Below, in pieces: positions 11,087-23,232 of a stretch of 64,000 bases of DNA (within the stretch, counting starts at the first letter, position 1; every line of letters starts with the position of its first letter). Made by a program: the position numbers and the translations under genes. The notes below the pieces were generated by a model. It had not been told where the DNA came from and did not search any database. It worked only from the letters and a program-made list of their open reading frames with translations. This stretch comes from Oidiodendron maius Zn (taxonomy: Eukaryota; Ascomycota; Leotiomycetes; Myxotrichaceae), in the NCBI GenBank assembly GCA_000827325.1, contig KN832874.1, positions 1,596,721 through 1,660,720 of the forward strand, written 5' to 3'.

Positions 11087-13186
11087 CTATACATTCCATC
11101 CAGATGGTCTCCCACCAAATTCTTCCAAGTCCTGCTTCCGATTGACGTAGCGATAAACAATGGCCCATGCGGCAAACACTATCAACATCATGGGTATAGT
11201 AATAGCAAGATATAATTTCAATGCTTCAAGCTGGAATATCTTTCCTGATTCTTCTGGAGATTGGAATTGGATGATATCGGTACTCATAACCGTCTGAGAG
11301 AATGTCGTTAGCGCGTAACACATGACAACGGAATGAAGATGCTAACACTTTTATAACGTGAACTCAGGTAGCTTACAGATATAAAGGTGCCTGGAAGAAA
11401 GAAAAGTGTCACAAGAGTAATAACCCTCATTGATACTGTTTCTTGCTTGGTTTTTACCGCAATATGATGCATTGCTTCGGTCATCGCTTCCATCTTCTTC
11501 GACGAGAATTGCGACTTCTTCGCGAGCTCTTTACTCGCTCCTATATTCCTCAAATTTAAAAGACCGGAAATCTAAATTGATAATTAGTGACAGTTAGCCA
11601 AAAGACTTGACGAATAAGCCTACCAAACTTTCTCTATTTTGAACCAGTCGCAACAGAACCTTAGCACTCGTTAGTTGAATTTCCAAGTCGCCAAGAATAT
11701 TGTCAATGCGCTTTTGAAAGTGTGCGTATGCGGCTTTGCTCCCTGACACTATATCCAGTGGACAGTCCTGAGATTTAATGATAGTGTCATAGTGGTTTCT
11801 GATACTGGTGACAATTTTGATATTAGATTCTAGGTTGAGGAAAACTTCATTCGCTTTTTCTTCGATTGCTTGGACCGCTTGCAGGGTGCTAACTGCAAAA
11901 ATTTTGTCCGTATTTGCACTACTGGGAGAATAAGGGCCACCCATCCCCGGCGGCAAGACTGGTGGGAGCCGAGGCTGCTCGTCGTCGGCAGAAGGCTCAG
12001 GCAGTGACAGCGGTTGAGGGAATGAGTGTTTAAACTTCATCTTCTTGGCCTTTGACCCAGAAGTGAGAAGCCGCCTAGGAACTGATAGAGTCCGCTTTGT
12101 GATGCCTGACAAAGTGCGACTGAACGAATCCTGCGGTTCAATGCGTTGATAACTGTCTGGCTCAGCGATGCTTGGAGCCTGAGGGACATCTACAACCAGC
12201 GCTCGTCGAGTGAGGTCTTGCAACCTCTTCTCCAGAAAAGTGAGGTACCATCGCCAATCTTCATCGCACCAATCGCAGAGCACTAAATGTGTTGCCAAGG
12301 CAGAGGCAAATGAACTCGCAGTAGTCTCGAACGAACTCAGCTCAGAAGTGCCTTGAGTGGCTGACTGTATGCGATCCCTGATTAAGTTACTCCCTTTTAC
12401 CACCATCCAGCAGGCTTTCCCGGTCTCTATATCGAATGAATGATACAAGGCTGCTTGGCGAACTGACCATGGCCACTCCGGTTTCTGCTGATATGGCTCT
12501 ACAGACTTCAGGCTATAGCAAATCCGAAGCTCTCGCCCAGATCGGCCTAGTTCTGGAATATTCAACCCTCGTCCAGGCATTGATAAACTAGTGTCTTCCC
12601 GGAAACCACTGAATTAAAAGTCTTCAGCATAATGCTGATGACCAAATGGAAAGATAAAATCTAAAACGTTTGACATAACTTGGTGATATGTTAGAGCACG
12701 TGTGAGCATTTCATAGCTCACGAGAAGCCGTTCTCGCGAGTTTGGCGCATGAATAAAGCTGTTAAAAACAGATTAGCTAGTCTCCGCAGACTCGTCCCCT
12801 ACAGCAACGAAATCACCGCCGCGTAGAATGCAAAGAGATCTTACATGAATCTACTTCGAGGATCTTCACGAGTGAACAGCTCGTCTCCTTCCAAGCGGGT
12901 TTTCAACTCTAAGGCGCTTGAGATACGGGCATTGCGGAACTCTGAAGTTGTTAGTACGGTAATATTCCCTGCCCTGTTTCGTATGCTAGATACCTCCAAA
13001 ATTATCATTGTACTCCCACAAGTCAAGGTTTGCGCTTCCATCCTCACAGAAGAGTCGACTTTTATGCTGATTTAATCGTCTATTAAAGCCTTCTAAGTGA
13101 TGCCTTGATGTTGTCGGGCGGACAATATTGGTAGGAAACAACCCAGCAGCCATACAAGATGATGAGAACAAATGCTTGTCAGACAT
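11087..13186 (-). pseudogene. CorA-like membrane protein gene, probably decayed
   Basis: Fungal-specific protein of the CorA-like transporter superfamily, a large soluble region plus two C-terminal helices. The reading starts at ATG 13186 (MSDKHLF). After a splice at about 12843 it continues with IHAPNSRERL and YHQVMSNVLDFIFPFG. It then hits TAA at 12614-12616 just before FSGFRED, where homologues continue. The rest is open: GRSGRELRICY, a Pro-rich linker, coiled coil, RVITLVTLFFLPGTFIS, TVMSTDIIQFQS and a final helix ending in VYRYVNRK. Introns near 11577-11632 and 11295-11376 splice cleanly. A second break at 12969-12993 is a 25-nt GT...AG segment whose removal would restore frame. No GMN motif was seen. 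The stop makes a full-length product unlikely; a shorter product from MPGRGL (12580) is possible. Confidence 0.65.
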
Positions 13187-13806
13187 CTCCACTTGACTGT
13201 TACGTATATAAAGTTACTAGTCGATGATGAATAGTTCTTGAAGACGCAAAAGCATTCCATTGTGATTGTATATAGCGCATTAGATTACAAGTGGGAGGGT
13301 CGTGTGGTTGCGGCTCAGGTGAGGCTTTCTCGCAGCACAAGGATCTACGACAGGCTGATTCAGTTCGTGACCAATCACTACGCTTCTTGGAATTCACCGC
13401 CCGGCCACACGCCGAGACAGCGCCGCCCTGCATGCAAACACTGTTGGCGCGGGTTGATTTGTGTAAATTAAAGCGAACAGAAGTCTAAACAATTAGAGTG
13501 GCGCTGTTATCACATTCAAATGAGCCATCGGCGGCTGAGCATCCAAACACCTTAGATATTAAATCTACTGGGCCTTGGAAAGTGCCTCGTAAATGAGATA
13601 GAAAACCTGGAAAGGCATCAGACATGTCATAGCCCCGCATATGACAGCAAATTGCGCCCAATTGCAGCACTCCGCCACAACCTCGCAATCACTGCCCGTT
13701 ACGCTTCTTGTCCGCCCCGTCAGTATTGAACGGCCCTGTTGCCCCGCGCTTTCAGATTGTTTTTCTCTTCCTATTGACCTGTCGTCAGCAGATTAAGACT
13801 TGAATG
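13187..13806. other. intergenic, no supported gene
   Basis: Short overlapping frames on both strands mask one another, and none resembles a known family. Confidence 0.4.
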
Positions 13807-14064
13807 TCAGCCTTGTTCCAGAAGTCTCACCTCTGTCAATTTTCGGGGAATCCAGAATTGAATTGTATCCGAGTTTGGTTGCTGCCCTGCGAATTAGAAG
13901 GGATCAAGTGTTCTTGAAATATCGCATTGAAAGCATACCTGGGTCAAGAAATTCCAATTCCCAAACGTCTCTTTCAGGAATGTATTCACAATCTTAAGCG
14001 TCAAGTCATATACTGCAGTTTCGTCCCACGTTGCGTTTGACCAGTCCTGGTGTGTTCCAGCCAT
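13807..14064 (-). CDS. small hypothetical protein or gene fragment
   Basis: A 66-aa reading in two exons (14064-13939 and 13881-13807) around a 57-bp GT...AG intron. It begins MAGTHQDW and contains YDLTLKIVNTFLKETFGNW. After the splice it reads SDTIQFWIPRKLTEV. The FWIPRKLTE ending recalls short conserved segments of fungal hypothetical proteins, but I cannot name a family. It may be a fragment of a larger lost gene. It lies just left of the MITE. Intron phase and reading are consistent; function is unknown. Confidence 0.35.
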
Positions 14065-14262
14065 ATTTGCAAGTTCTCGGCAACGCACCGATCGGAATAG
14101 GAGTGGAAATTTCAGGACCCCGTGATGCAAGGATGCGATCGCGTTTTATCTCTTTGTCCGGACTATCCTTCTCAAAGGCGAAATGGGGCGACAGAAGAAA
14201 GCCCTGACAAGAAAGGGAACGAGGCTCTTATAAAATGGCGATAAGGCGACCAGTTGCCTATA

Positions 14263-14616
14263 ATCGTTCGGTTATGTAACCTCACCCACCTTACGCAGTA
14301 AGGTGGGTGAGGGTGCGCAATATGATAAGAACAGCAATATGATAATCTGCATATAAAATTACTCACTAAATTTTCTTCCTTAACAACTACTTAATTTAAA
14401 AGACTAATAACGCTTAAATATTTGTTATATTTAAGTAAATAGCCCAAATTTTGAATTTTAATTGTTTTTATTAGAAAATGGTTGAGTTTGCATGGGTTAA
14501 AAATCACGATATTTGCGGTAAAATGCAAATTATCATATTGCTGTTTTTATCATATTGTGCGCCCTCACCCACTTAGCTGTGCTAAGTGGGTGAGCCAGGT
14601 TACGTAACCGAACGAT
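14263..14616. mobile_element. MITE with TA target duplication and hairpin ends
   Basis: 354-bp non-coding element flanked by TA (14261-14262 and 14617-14618). The ends are inverted: ATCGTTCGGTTATGTAACC on the left, and on the right its near-perfect reverse complement. The inverted arms extend about 80-90 bases, through a CCTCACCCAC block and a region with two TATCATATTG-like units. Each arm also contains its own hairpin (CTCACCCACCTTA...TAAGGTGGGTGAG on the left). The interior is strongly AT-rich and has no frame. The TA duplication points to a Tc1/mariner or Fot1/pogo-type transposase acting in trans. No transposase gene lies in the window. Confidence 0.85.
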
Positions 14617-16278
14617 TAAGGCAGAAGATATACTCCTAAGGCTGCCAACATATCCGCCCGAGCCTAATCGTACCTTTTGGATGTAATTCACTGATTGTCT
14701 CTTTAACTTATTATAAATCCACTTTCCGTATTTCTAACTTTTATTGGCAGTTAGTAGTATGGTACTGATTTGCAGAGTTACTAGCAGATTTTTACGGGCT
14801 ACATAACCTTTTGTTTGGCCTAAGTAAGAGCAATACACCGCGTTTATAATAAGAAAGGTGTCTATAAGGAAGTTGGCAGTTAAACTGTTTATAATTATAG
14901 CTATATTGCTGCGCTTTACAAGCCCAGCAGAACAAAAGGCAATCCGAGATACAGAAGATGGACCAGGAACTGGCCCACACGGAAAATGGAAGCCATAACC
15001 CAAACTCTGCCATTCCTCTGAATATAATCAAGAGCAGCTCAGAAGACACCTCAGCCAGTTCCAAAGCGAATAAAACCTCCAATTTTAAACAAAATAATGC
15101 GGCAAAGTAGCCGCGGGCTAGACCTGCATCTGCGATTGCTGCCGTTGACAAAGAATAGGACAAGCCGAAGCAATCTGGACCTGCAGCTGCAAGCCCAGAG
15201 GGCAAGAAAAGAACCAGTCGCTCGGTAAAGTTAGTAATTCCTCTAGAGGAGCTAAGAGTTCTCCGATGCTTATCGTTTCTAGTGGCAGTCAAAACCTTCG
15301 TCTTCGCCAACATCTCGCCCAGAGGGTGAAACCATTTTTGACGTCGCATGTATGAAAAAATTTCCACAAATGGAGTTTGAGTTTAGAACGACTAAAAAAT
15401 TCAATTCTTAGAATGAAGAAGTGGGAAAGGAAAGTTTAAGACGCGGAGTTTGGAGTTTGATAACGATCACACAATAGCATTCCATCTCCCATTTAGTTTT
15501 CCTTCAGTGACTCAATTACCAACCTCGCTATTTATGAAATTGAGACGAAAAGATAAATTATCTTGCACTTTCCGTCAGTAGCCGATCACAGAACTGCAGC
15601 GTATCGTGTCCTTACAAGCTCGGGCTCCTGGTTAATCCTTCTTCCACCACCTCGAGTGAGACCGCTATATTCGTCTTGAGTGTAGATAGGCCATATGGTA
15701 CAACTTTTTATTGCCTTGCAAGAGCCTTCAGCTCCCAGAGGTCAACCAGATCATCGCCTGTTAGAAATTTGTCGCCAACTTCCGGACGCTGCATTCTAAA
15801 GGGGCTTTGGAGCCCAACTTGACCAGGGAATACAGCGGAATCACCGGTAATCAGTTTTGACCACCAGTTTAATCAGAATCCTTTACATACAGAACAATAA
15901 ACCATTTTGTGACATCGTACGCTAGATACACGTGTTATCTGGCATCTCCTGCTGGTCATTCAAAAGTTTGATACGGCTGTGTGGCTTAGCAAGGCTAGCA
16001 GGGGTCCATCGACACTAAAACTCGGGTTTTATGGGACACGATTGGCCAGTTTCATTAAGTGCAGTTCTACCCCTATTATTCAAGAAATCTGCAACTCTCC
16101 AACGACGACCATGAACATAGGTACTCCACTACACTCATTCACGCCCACGTAAGAGGCCCTCTCGTAGACCTCTTCTCAAGATCTCATTAGTTCTCAGCCT
16201 CGGATCCGTATCTCATTCGTCACAAAGGAGACCTCACACCTCGGGTTGTATGTAGTCTTATTGGTGGGCAGTCACGGG
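14617..16278. other. intergenic, no supported gene
   Basis: A long minus-strand frame at 14792-15367 has an odd composition and no family resemblance. The plus strand at about 14958-15350 reads Ser/Ala/Lys-rich segments interrupted by stops, which may be decayed coding sequence. From 15370 to the regulator start nothing was recognised. Confidence 0.35.
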
Positions 16279-17884
16279 ATGTATGCTCGGCGCGCCTATA
16301 CCAAGACTCGAACAGGGTGCCTTCAATGCAAGCAAAGAAAGATAAAGGTACAAAAATAACATATTTCATGCCGATTCACTTAGCTTTGCAAGGAGGACCA
16401 GACGGCCCGTCGGAGTTTAGTTTCTCCCTAAGTCTTTCTCGAATCCTATATATCCGGGCATTCTACTCTGGTTACCAAAATCCCCGCACACTTTTTTCAC
16501 ACACCATTTAATTTTTCAACATGGATACTACTCTGATCGTTCTCTTCGCACTTTTAGCTATCGTTGTCATGTTTGGAATTGCTGGCATGGCACAAATGCT
16601 TCACGCACAGAAACCAGCTAAAAACGCGAGCGAGATTTAAGCTTCTCTCACTAACTAACCTCCTCTAAGTGCGATGAACACAAGCCATCCTGTTGCAATT
16701 GTAAACGACACCAGTCTTCATGCTCCTATCTTCAATACATTCCTGTGGGATCACGGCCCGGGCATCCACATCCAAGCATACTTCCAACATCACAGCATTC
16801 AACCCAAACCATTCGGTCACGAACTCCTTCACAACTGTCATTCCGCGAATCAAGTCCATCCAAAGGGCTTAGGCCCCTTCCACTTGAGTTCACAATCCTC
16901 GACCTGGAGCTCCTCTATTTCTATACCACCACAACTAGCAACGAGATCTTGGGCCATCACCTAACAGGAACGCACGTCTGGCAGACTCATGTCGTCACCA
17001 TATCCTTTCAACATACGTTCCTCCTCTACGAACTACTCTCCCTCGCTGCTCAGCACCTCGCCTTTCTCCACACCGCGAGCCTAAGCCAAAGTAAGAGGTA
17101 TCTTAACGCCGCTACGTTATATCACCTCAAATCGATCTCCACTTTCCGTAACGAACTGCAAAACATCACAAGAGAGAACTCAGACGCATGCTGTGCCTGC
17201 GCATCACTCCTAGGTCTTCATGCCTGGACAAATCCAGGTGGGCGTGGTTCAAGCCTTTTCTTTCCTGGCCAGGAGGCAGTCGAGTCAAGTCCTGGTTCCG
17301 GCATTGCTTGGTACAAACTTCATAGAGGCGCGAACGAGATTCTCAAGTCCAACCTAGAGCGGATCAGAGACGGACAATTATGGGATATGATTAGACCTTG
17401 GCAATCAATCAGTCCTCAGGCGGTTGGATTTGAATTCCCGACACCGTTACCTATGGAGGAGGGTGCGAATCTTGATGCAGTTGCAGAATGCTGGGTATAC
17501 TCTGACTTGAGCATCGACGACAAACTCGCCCTCGAAGAAGCCCTTCAAACTCTCCGCCTCATTTTCAGCATGGTCTCAATAATGGATATCGAAATAAGCA
17601 ACTACACAGCAATCTTATCCTGGACTACAATCATGCCCAAACGTTTCTGTGAGATGGTTGAAGAGAAGTACCCCCAAGCTTTGATTCTTGTTGCTGTTTA
17701 TTGTGTACTCTTGAAACGTCTCGATGAATTTTGGTGGATTAGAGGGAAGGCGGAAAGTTTGATGGGGGCGGTTAAGAGGGAGCTTCCAGGGGTGTGGGAC
17801 TCTTGGTTGGAATGGCCTTCGCGAGAACTCGACGGCAGTGCCATAGACGGTGAGGGGAAGGCGCTGGTTTGTCATATAAAATAA
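16279..17884 (+). CDS. Zn2Cys6 transcription factor (short UPC2-like class)
   Basis: 427-aa nuclear regulator. Exon 1 (16279-16347) encodes MYARRAYTKTRTGCLQCKQRKIK. A 322-bp intron follows, and exon 2 (16670-17884) resumes at the third zinc cysteine with CDEHKPSCCNC. The spliced cluster has six Cys with CX2C spacing in both halves. The remainder is the compact C-terminal region typical of UPC2-like regulators, starting near LEFTILDLELLYFYTTTTS, without the long middle-homology domain. The intron is three to six times longer than most in the window and contains a separate small ORF. The gene at 42910 shares the same intron position and the same layout. Target genes are unknown. Confidence 0.85.
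16521..16640 (+). CDS. possible 39-aa single-helix membrane microprotein inside an intron
   Basis: A complete ATG-to-TAA frame lies wholly within the first intron of the Zn2Cys6 gene, on the same strand. It starts MDTTLIVLFALLAIVVMFG and continues with a Met/Ala/Gln-rich stretch, ending in a basic, polar tail (HAQKPAKNASEI). One transmembrane helix of about 20 residues is clear. The bases before the ATG are C/T-rich with a TATATA-like motif about 70 bases upstream, and the start context (TCAACATGG) is good. It could be an independent gene, an alternative first product of the locus, or a chance frame. Confidence 0.35.
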   Translation: MDTTLIVLFALLAIVVMFGIAGMAQMLHAQKPAKNASEI

Positions 17885-19500
17885 AGGCTCTATTAATTTA
17901 TCGACAGAAATTGTTAGAAATTCTTCGCTACTCAAAGATGTATTAGGGGTTCAAAAACTGCTGAGGTATCCGAAGCCTGGTCCAGTTTAGGTGCTGGGTA
18001 GCCTACTTAAATAATGATACTTGAGCCTTGAATACTAATATCCATGAGCTGTATGAAGTAAAACATGCTATGCATGCTAAAACCACTTTATTTGAGTTAT
18101 TGGGTTCTGTTTTGGAATCCTAGCCTAGTCACTAAGCATGAATGTGGTGGTTAAACTACTACCTTTCGAAGAACGGAGTATTTTTTTGCCTTACAATACA
18201 TAGTTATTACGTGATGCCTTATTAGACCCATTAGACGTGAGAAATGTCTTTGCCGCTCTCCTGCAAGCTACAGTCCTTTCCTACTTCCGATATTTGAGGA
18301 GACACTCGATTTGCTTTGGCAGCCGTGTGCAATAGGCTGGCAGCTTTGAAGATACCCGATATTTATTATAACGAGCTGCACGATTTAACCTTTCACATCG
18401 GCCACACAGGTGAGATGTGACCCTTCTGTACTTTAACATAGAACTAGATTGAAATAAATCTCTCTATCTTCTACAGATTCTAGTATAGTTTTCAGATTGT
18501 ATAACCTAATAGTTGTTAAATAAGATTCTACTAAACTTCCCTTATACCCCTTCCCCCCCCCCCCCCCCCCTTTTTTTTTAATTATAGCTTAGTTAGCTTT
18601 AATTTACTCTTATTTTGTATATAGCTTTATTAAATTTATATATACTAAAGAAACTATACTTAAGCTAAAAGATAGCCAAGGTAAACTTAATTGACCCTAA
18701 AGAAGACAGCAAAAGATATAGTAAAGCAAAATTATAACGCCATATCGTATAAAAAGAAAATCAATAAAATAAATTCCTAGTAGATAATGATAACGTCTAG
18801 ACGACTGCGGAATAATTACTAGCAAAGTTCTTTCCCTCCATAGCGAGTGACATCGACGGTGAAGGACCACGACCCCAGCCCTGTGTCCCAATTCTACCTT
18901 CCCGCGATGGTAGGCCGCATCTTCAATAATGGTTAACTTCGGACTTGGATATGTCAGGTGCTTCCTGTACAATGCGATAGAGTCAACCAGCAGATTATGC
19001 AATAAGTTACAAAGGGAGGCGTTTAGAAGTTTACAGGCAGAATGGTAGTAATGTAGTGTATTCTAAAACCCTGTAGGAGACTGATCTCTACCCCTTTACA
19101 GTGGCGGGCACTCTACTATTTTATTGCCTTGGGCCAATACTAGAGTGCTATACATGCAACACTTAGCGGCTACTCGAACAATATGCTATATCGTAGGGAT
19201 AACCGGCATCGTGATTGAAAGGTGGATATAGTCCGGATGTTGAATGGAGAACGCATTCCTGGTGCGCTTGATTATTTACACTCATAAGCGACGGTGGATG
19301 CGTATTGAATGGGCTTGGTTGAATTTAGGAGGCTATTGACACGTTAGAGTTGTGGGTATAAACACTGGCCATAGCAAAGTCTAATGGTTAGTGCACTCAA
19401 TTGCACAACAGCGTACGCACTGTCAAAGAAAAGGGATCTGCACCACAGCTTCTGTGGTCGGTTACGAGCTCATATCAATTATAAGAAAATCGCTGCTGCA
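17885..19500. other. AT-rich intergenic region
   Basis: No supported gene. About 18470-18790 is strongly AT-rich and rich in TA steps, as seen in old repeat-induced-mutated DNA of ascomycetes. It includes the poly-C/poly-T tract. Part of 18697-19002 is an open minus-strand frame without resemblance to a known protein. Confidence 0.4.
18553..18579. repeat. homopolymer tract, C18 followed by T9
   Basis: A run of 18 C followed directly by 9 T within AT-rich DNA. The exact length may be uncertain because such tracts are prone to sequencing and assembly error. Confidence 0.9.
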
Positions 19501-20673
19501 TCAGCAGTCGGCGTGATCGACCACTTGACCAATGCTTAGCCGATAGCGAAGACAAACTATGTCAACGGTGGAACCGGAAGCAGACATAAGGAACAGGTAG
19601 GTGGACATACGCATGGACATATGTTCAGGGCGCAGAGAAACGGGAGGCCCCCACGAGTGGAGTCGAGGATTGTGGCAATATGAGATGCTAGGAATATGGG
19701 TCGATTGGGGAATGTTAAAGTGTTGCTGCGTCGTCGACATTTGCGGTCTGAGGGCCGGCGGTCGGTGAGGGTGCGGTATAGAAAGATCTCCAGGGTTTGC
19801 TCTAGCTTCTCCGCCATAGCCATACATACCTGCGTCTTGCCATAGCGGGGAGTAGACGTGGCGATTATACGGAGGCGATAATTCGGAATAAACCTTGCAG
19901 CACGACTCCTTTATAGTGTTGGTAGTATACGGCTGTACCATATCGTAACATGCGGTGCATCTTGGAAGAGTGGCTGCATAGCTAGATGTAGATGTCGGAA
20001 CCCAGCCTTGACTAGTGGCGGCATGAGAACTGCATGTATCCTCTGCCGTTTGCGGAAATTCCATGAAGTGTAACATGTCCTCGATTCCTAAGTTTGACTG
20101 TGAAGCCACGGAGCCTATTGAGGTTGCCAAGGCTGGATACTGGCTAGGTAGGGAGGTTGATGTTAGAGGTGATAACGATGAAGATTGTGCAAGTGATGTA
20201 GGCGGTATGGTATTCTCAGTAGATGGAGTTGGCACGCTCGTCTCCTTTGGGGCAGCACTGAGTATATTTTCTACTACGCGCTGCTCTAGGGCAGAGATGT
20301 GAGCTCTCACTCTTTTTCCTGTTTTCATCATTAGTCTCCATCCTATACACTATGACCTAGACTCGTTACGATGATTCCTCTGAGCTAACCGGTTCTGCAT
20401 TCGCCTCCGCTCTATACTATCGGAAACGTCGTTCGCGGCATCAGAATCATGGCTCTCCATCACTGGCACCTCCCATGGCCCGGGAGAATTTTGCGTGCTG
20501 TCGAGATTGTATGCTTCCATCCCCCTTGCAGCTAGATGACCGTTTTTAATTAATATGGCCGTCCTAGAGTTTATCAGAGAAGCAAAAGTTGACATATAGT
20601 TCACGAACTCGGGATTGGGTGGGATCTGCAGCAGTGCGTTAGACCCCCGAAGCACACCATTGCTGACCTCCAT
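19501..20673 (-). CDS. bZIP-type transcription factor
   Basis: 373-aa regulator in two exons (20673-20370 and 20318-19501) around a 51-bp intron. The splice falls inside the basic region. Exon 1 ends RRRMQNRLAQRNH and exon 2 continues as KRVRAHISALEQRV, giving the fungal bZIP signature NxxAQRxxR. The usual leucine zipper after it is short and poor in heptad leucines, so dimerisation may be weak or atypical. The rest is Ser/Thr/Pro-rich, with a cluster of Cys residues (RCTACYDM, ESCCKVYSE) reminiscent of the Cys-rich regions of stress-type bZIPs. No neighbouring metabolic gene suggests its target. Confidence 0.75.
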
Positions 20674-23060
20674 GGAGAAACCTTGGCGCTGTGCTCTAAG
20701 ATCTTTGGAGTTAGGGTCCCGTTTTTGCCATGCTTCAACTGGCTACGATTTGAGATTCTACGAGCATCCAATTAGATGGGGAGTTTGACTCTGGGCAAGT
20801 GATCTGTAAGCCAATGACGAACCACAAATCCGCAGCTATCAGAGACAAAGTAGCACAGCCTCCGAAAACATGCCTTAGTCGCACGCGTAAGTATGATTTC
20901 TTGGCTCTCACCCTTGGGGGATAATTAAGTAACATTACCACTATGACCACCGTCCGAGTATTCCACGTCAACGATTTTGGACCTCATGCTAGACAGGAAC
21001 ATGTTATGGCCCAACCCCTAGTCCAGTCACGGGAGTCTCTTCTTTTGATTGGGGCGCTATTGCCCTTTAGATTCAGGGTGCCTAAGGTCCGTCCTGCTCT
21101 ATTCCACATTTTGGAGATGGCTGGCTGCGCTACACGCTACTTTCCTCTGTCGTCATATGATTAAAGTCGTGAAGGAGAAGATGGTACTCTAGTAATAATT
21201 TAGCTACTAGGGTTGTGGCGAGAAGAATCAATGGAGGCAGATCCGTGGCTATCCATTATGCTCAAATGCCACTACGGAAGCCTCTTTGTTAGCAGGTGAG
21301 GGCAGACATATCATCGACTGCGATTAGGCCTAAGACTTGCATTCTTAGCAGCCACAATATAGTAATGTGATCATTAATTGAGGGAATTATTAGCTGATTG
21401 CCAAGCGAGCTGTACATGCATGTAAGATGTGCACTAGACGTTACTGTAGAATTTACCTGGTCAGCCCTATATTTGTGGCTGGCTGAGACCGTAATCCCCG
21501 GTCAAACCACCTAAAAAGGTAAAAGGTTTAGCGAAGCCTGCAACTTGGCCATTTTGCTAATAGACGCAACGTAACTTCGGATGTGTTTAACTAATGAGGC
21601 GTTAGACTATCCACCTAGACCCCTTCAATCAAGATTCAGAGCATCTTCGCCATAATCACAAAACTTCCTGTCTCCACAAAAGATTTCTAGACGAGGCTAG
21701 TACTACTGTTAGGCCCGACCATTTTATATGCGCATCCCTCCTGTTGCGCGTCAATAACCTTCTTGAGGGAGCAGAGGGTGTATTTATTTGTCTTGGATAC
21801 TAAGTAGATGGCAAGGTCTATGGTGCCAGACTCTACAATACGAAGTCAGCTTTGCCTGGGTCATTCTCAGCTATCATACTCCCGCAACAAGAAGCTGTAG
21901 GCTGAAATTGTTCATCCAATCATAGGCTTGTTACCTGTAGTTACATTAATATTGATTGTCACATAAAAACCATTCACGTAAGGGCAAGTATCGTTAGAAG
22001 TAGGTATAAGCTCCAAACTTTCCCAAGCCGAACACAAGAAGACATAACCCAGTCTTTAGATAAATCGTCCTCACTAGGTCTCCCCATCGGAAATAAAGGT
22101 CTTCTAAGTACTGCTCCAGTTTCAGACTTAGGTGTTGCCTAACATGCTCTTAATAAAACATTTTCTCCATCTGCACGTACAGATCGGCTAAGCGGTGATG
22201 GAAATGCAGATGACCCGTTTTGCAGCCATTGGAGGAAGATTCTGAAAGATAGTCTGACAGATCCATTATGGCTTCTAAAAATCTAGAGCGCCTCCTACCG
22301 CACACATGTTCCCCCATGTAACGCCATGTTTTCGGAAGCCGAAAGTTTGCTAGACAAAGTGTGCCCCTAAGCAACCAATTGGAAGCCAACAACGACCTTG
22401 AACAGCGACAGTCTCTAATAAGTTGTTAATAAAAATAGACCGTTGTGCTGACAGCAGAAGTCTGACTGAGATATCCAGCTACAGTTTCTGACATACTAAT
22501 GTCAGCTAGTGTTACTGCATATCTATCAGATGTGAGCAGCAACCTTGCATTATTCTTAGCTAGCCACTCACTTACAACTGTCTATCTCATAGACTATTCT
22601 TGTATCTCGGAACGAGAACACGATAGCCTCCTTGTCATGAAGGACGGCAGGCTCTAGCATTTGTATGGTGAAAACTGGCACCGGAGTTGAGTGACCTCGC
22701 AACAGGGTGGGAATATATACGAAGAGACAAGTGGACGAAAGGGATTCCAACCCAATGAATACCTGACTCTTTGATGCGCCCACAATTCCTGGAAGGAAGT
22801 ATAGCGTTTCACTATACTAGCGGTTTTGAAATTTACGGCTAGACGTGGGCGGTGGCAGCAAAAAGCCGTTAATATTTCTCACAGCTCCGTTTGCTATGCG
22901 TTATATTTTCCATCTCCTCTGCCTGCACCTCTAGCCTCCTATTATTTATTTATTCGCGGCTCACGAGATTTCACTTGTACTGTCATATAGAGCATTCCAA
23001 TAGTGGGGTCGCTAATATAGTAAACACACATCAAACCCTAACAGTTATCGGGAGGGATAG
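20674..23060. other. intergenic, no supported gene
   Basis: Several 60-80 codon frames occur on both strands (for example 22150-22392 minus and 22568-22783 minus), but none has a domain or a consistent splice partner. The stretch immediately above 20673 should hold the bZIP promoter. The rest looks like decayed sequence. Confidence 0.4.
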
Positions 23061-23230
23061 CAGTGTTTTGGCCAATAATTCTTACAGAGTCTTCCGATTT
23101 CGTTATCGGGTTAGGTCGTAACTGCCCAATCGGTTTGCCCTGTTGGCTCTGTCGAAAGGGCAATCTCCAAATTAACAGAAGAAGTCCAGAAGGGCTTGGA
23201 GCTAGGCTTTAGTGGGGATGTCATAACCCG
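23061..23230. repeat. direct repeat, left copy
   Basis: About 170 bases that recur in the same orientation at 24513-24684, with point differences and a few small indels. The shared landmarks, in order, are CAGTGTTTTGGCCAATAAT, CTTACAGAGTCTTC, CGTTATCGGGTTAGGTCG and AGAAGGGCTTGGAGCTAG-like blocks. This copy stops at the stop codon of the truncated Zn2Cys6 gene. Confidence 0.85.
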
Positions 23231-23232
23231 GC

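Noticed and set aside
11594-12580. complete gene starting at MPGRGL in the CorA-like region
   Set aside because: Upstream sequence on the same strand matches the family N-terminus, so this start is only what remains open after the TAA at 12614.
14792-15367. 191-codon minus-strand gene
   Set aside because: No domain, odd composition, and no supporting splice sites or neighbours.
19375-19460. tRNA-like sequence (TGGTTAGTGC box)
   Set aside because: No T-loop GGTTCGANTCC box and no cloverleaf could be drawn.
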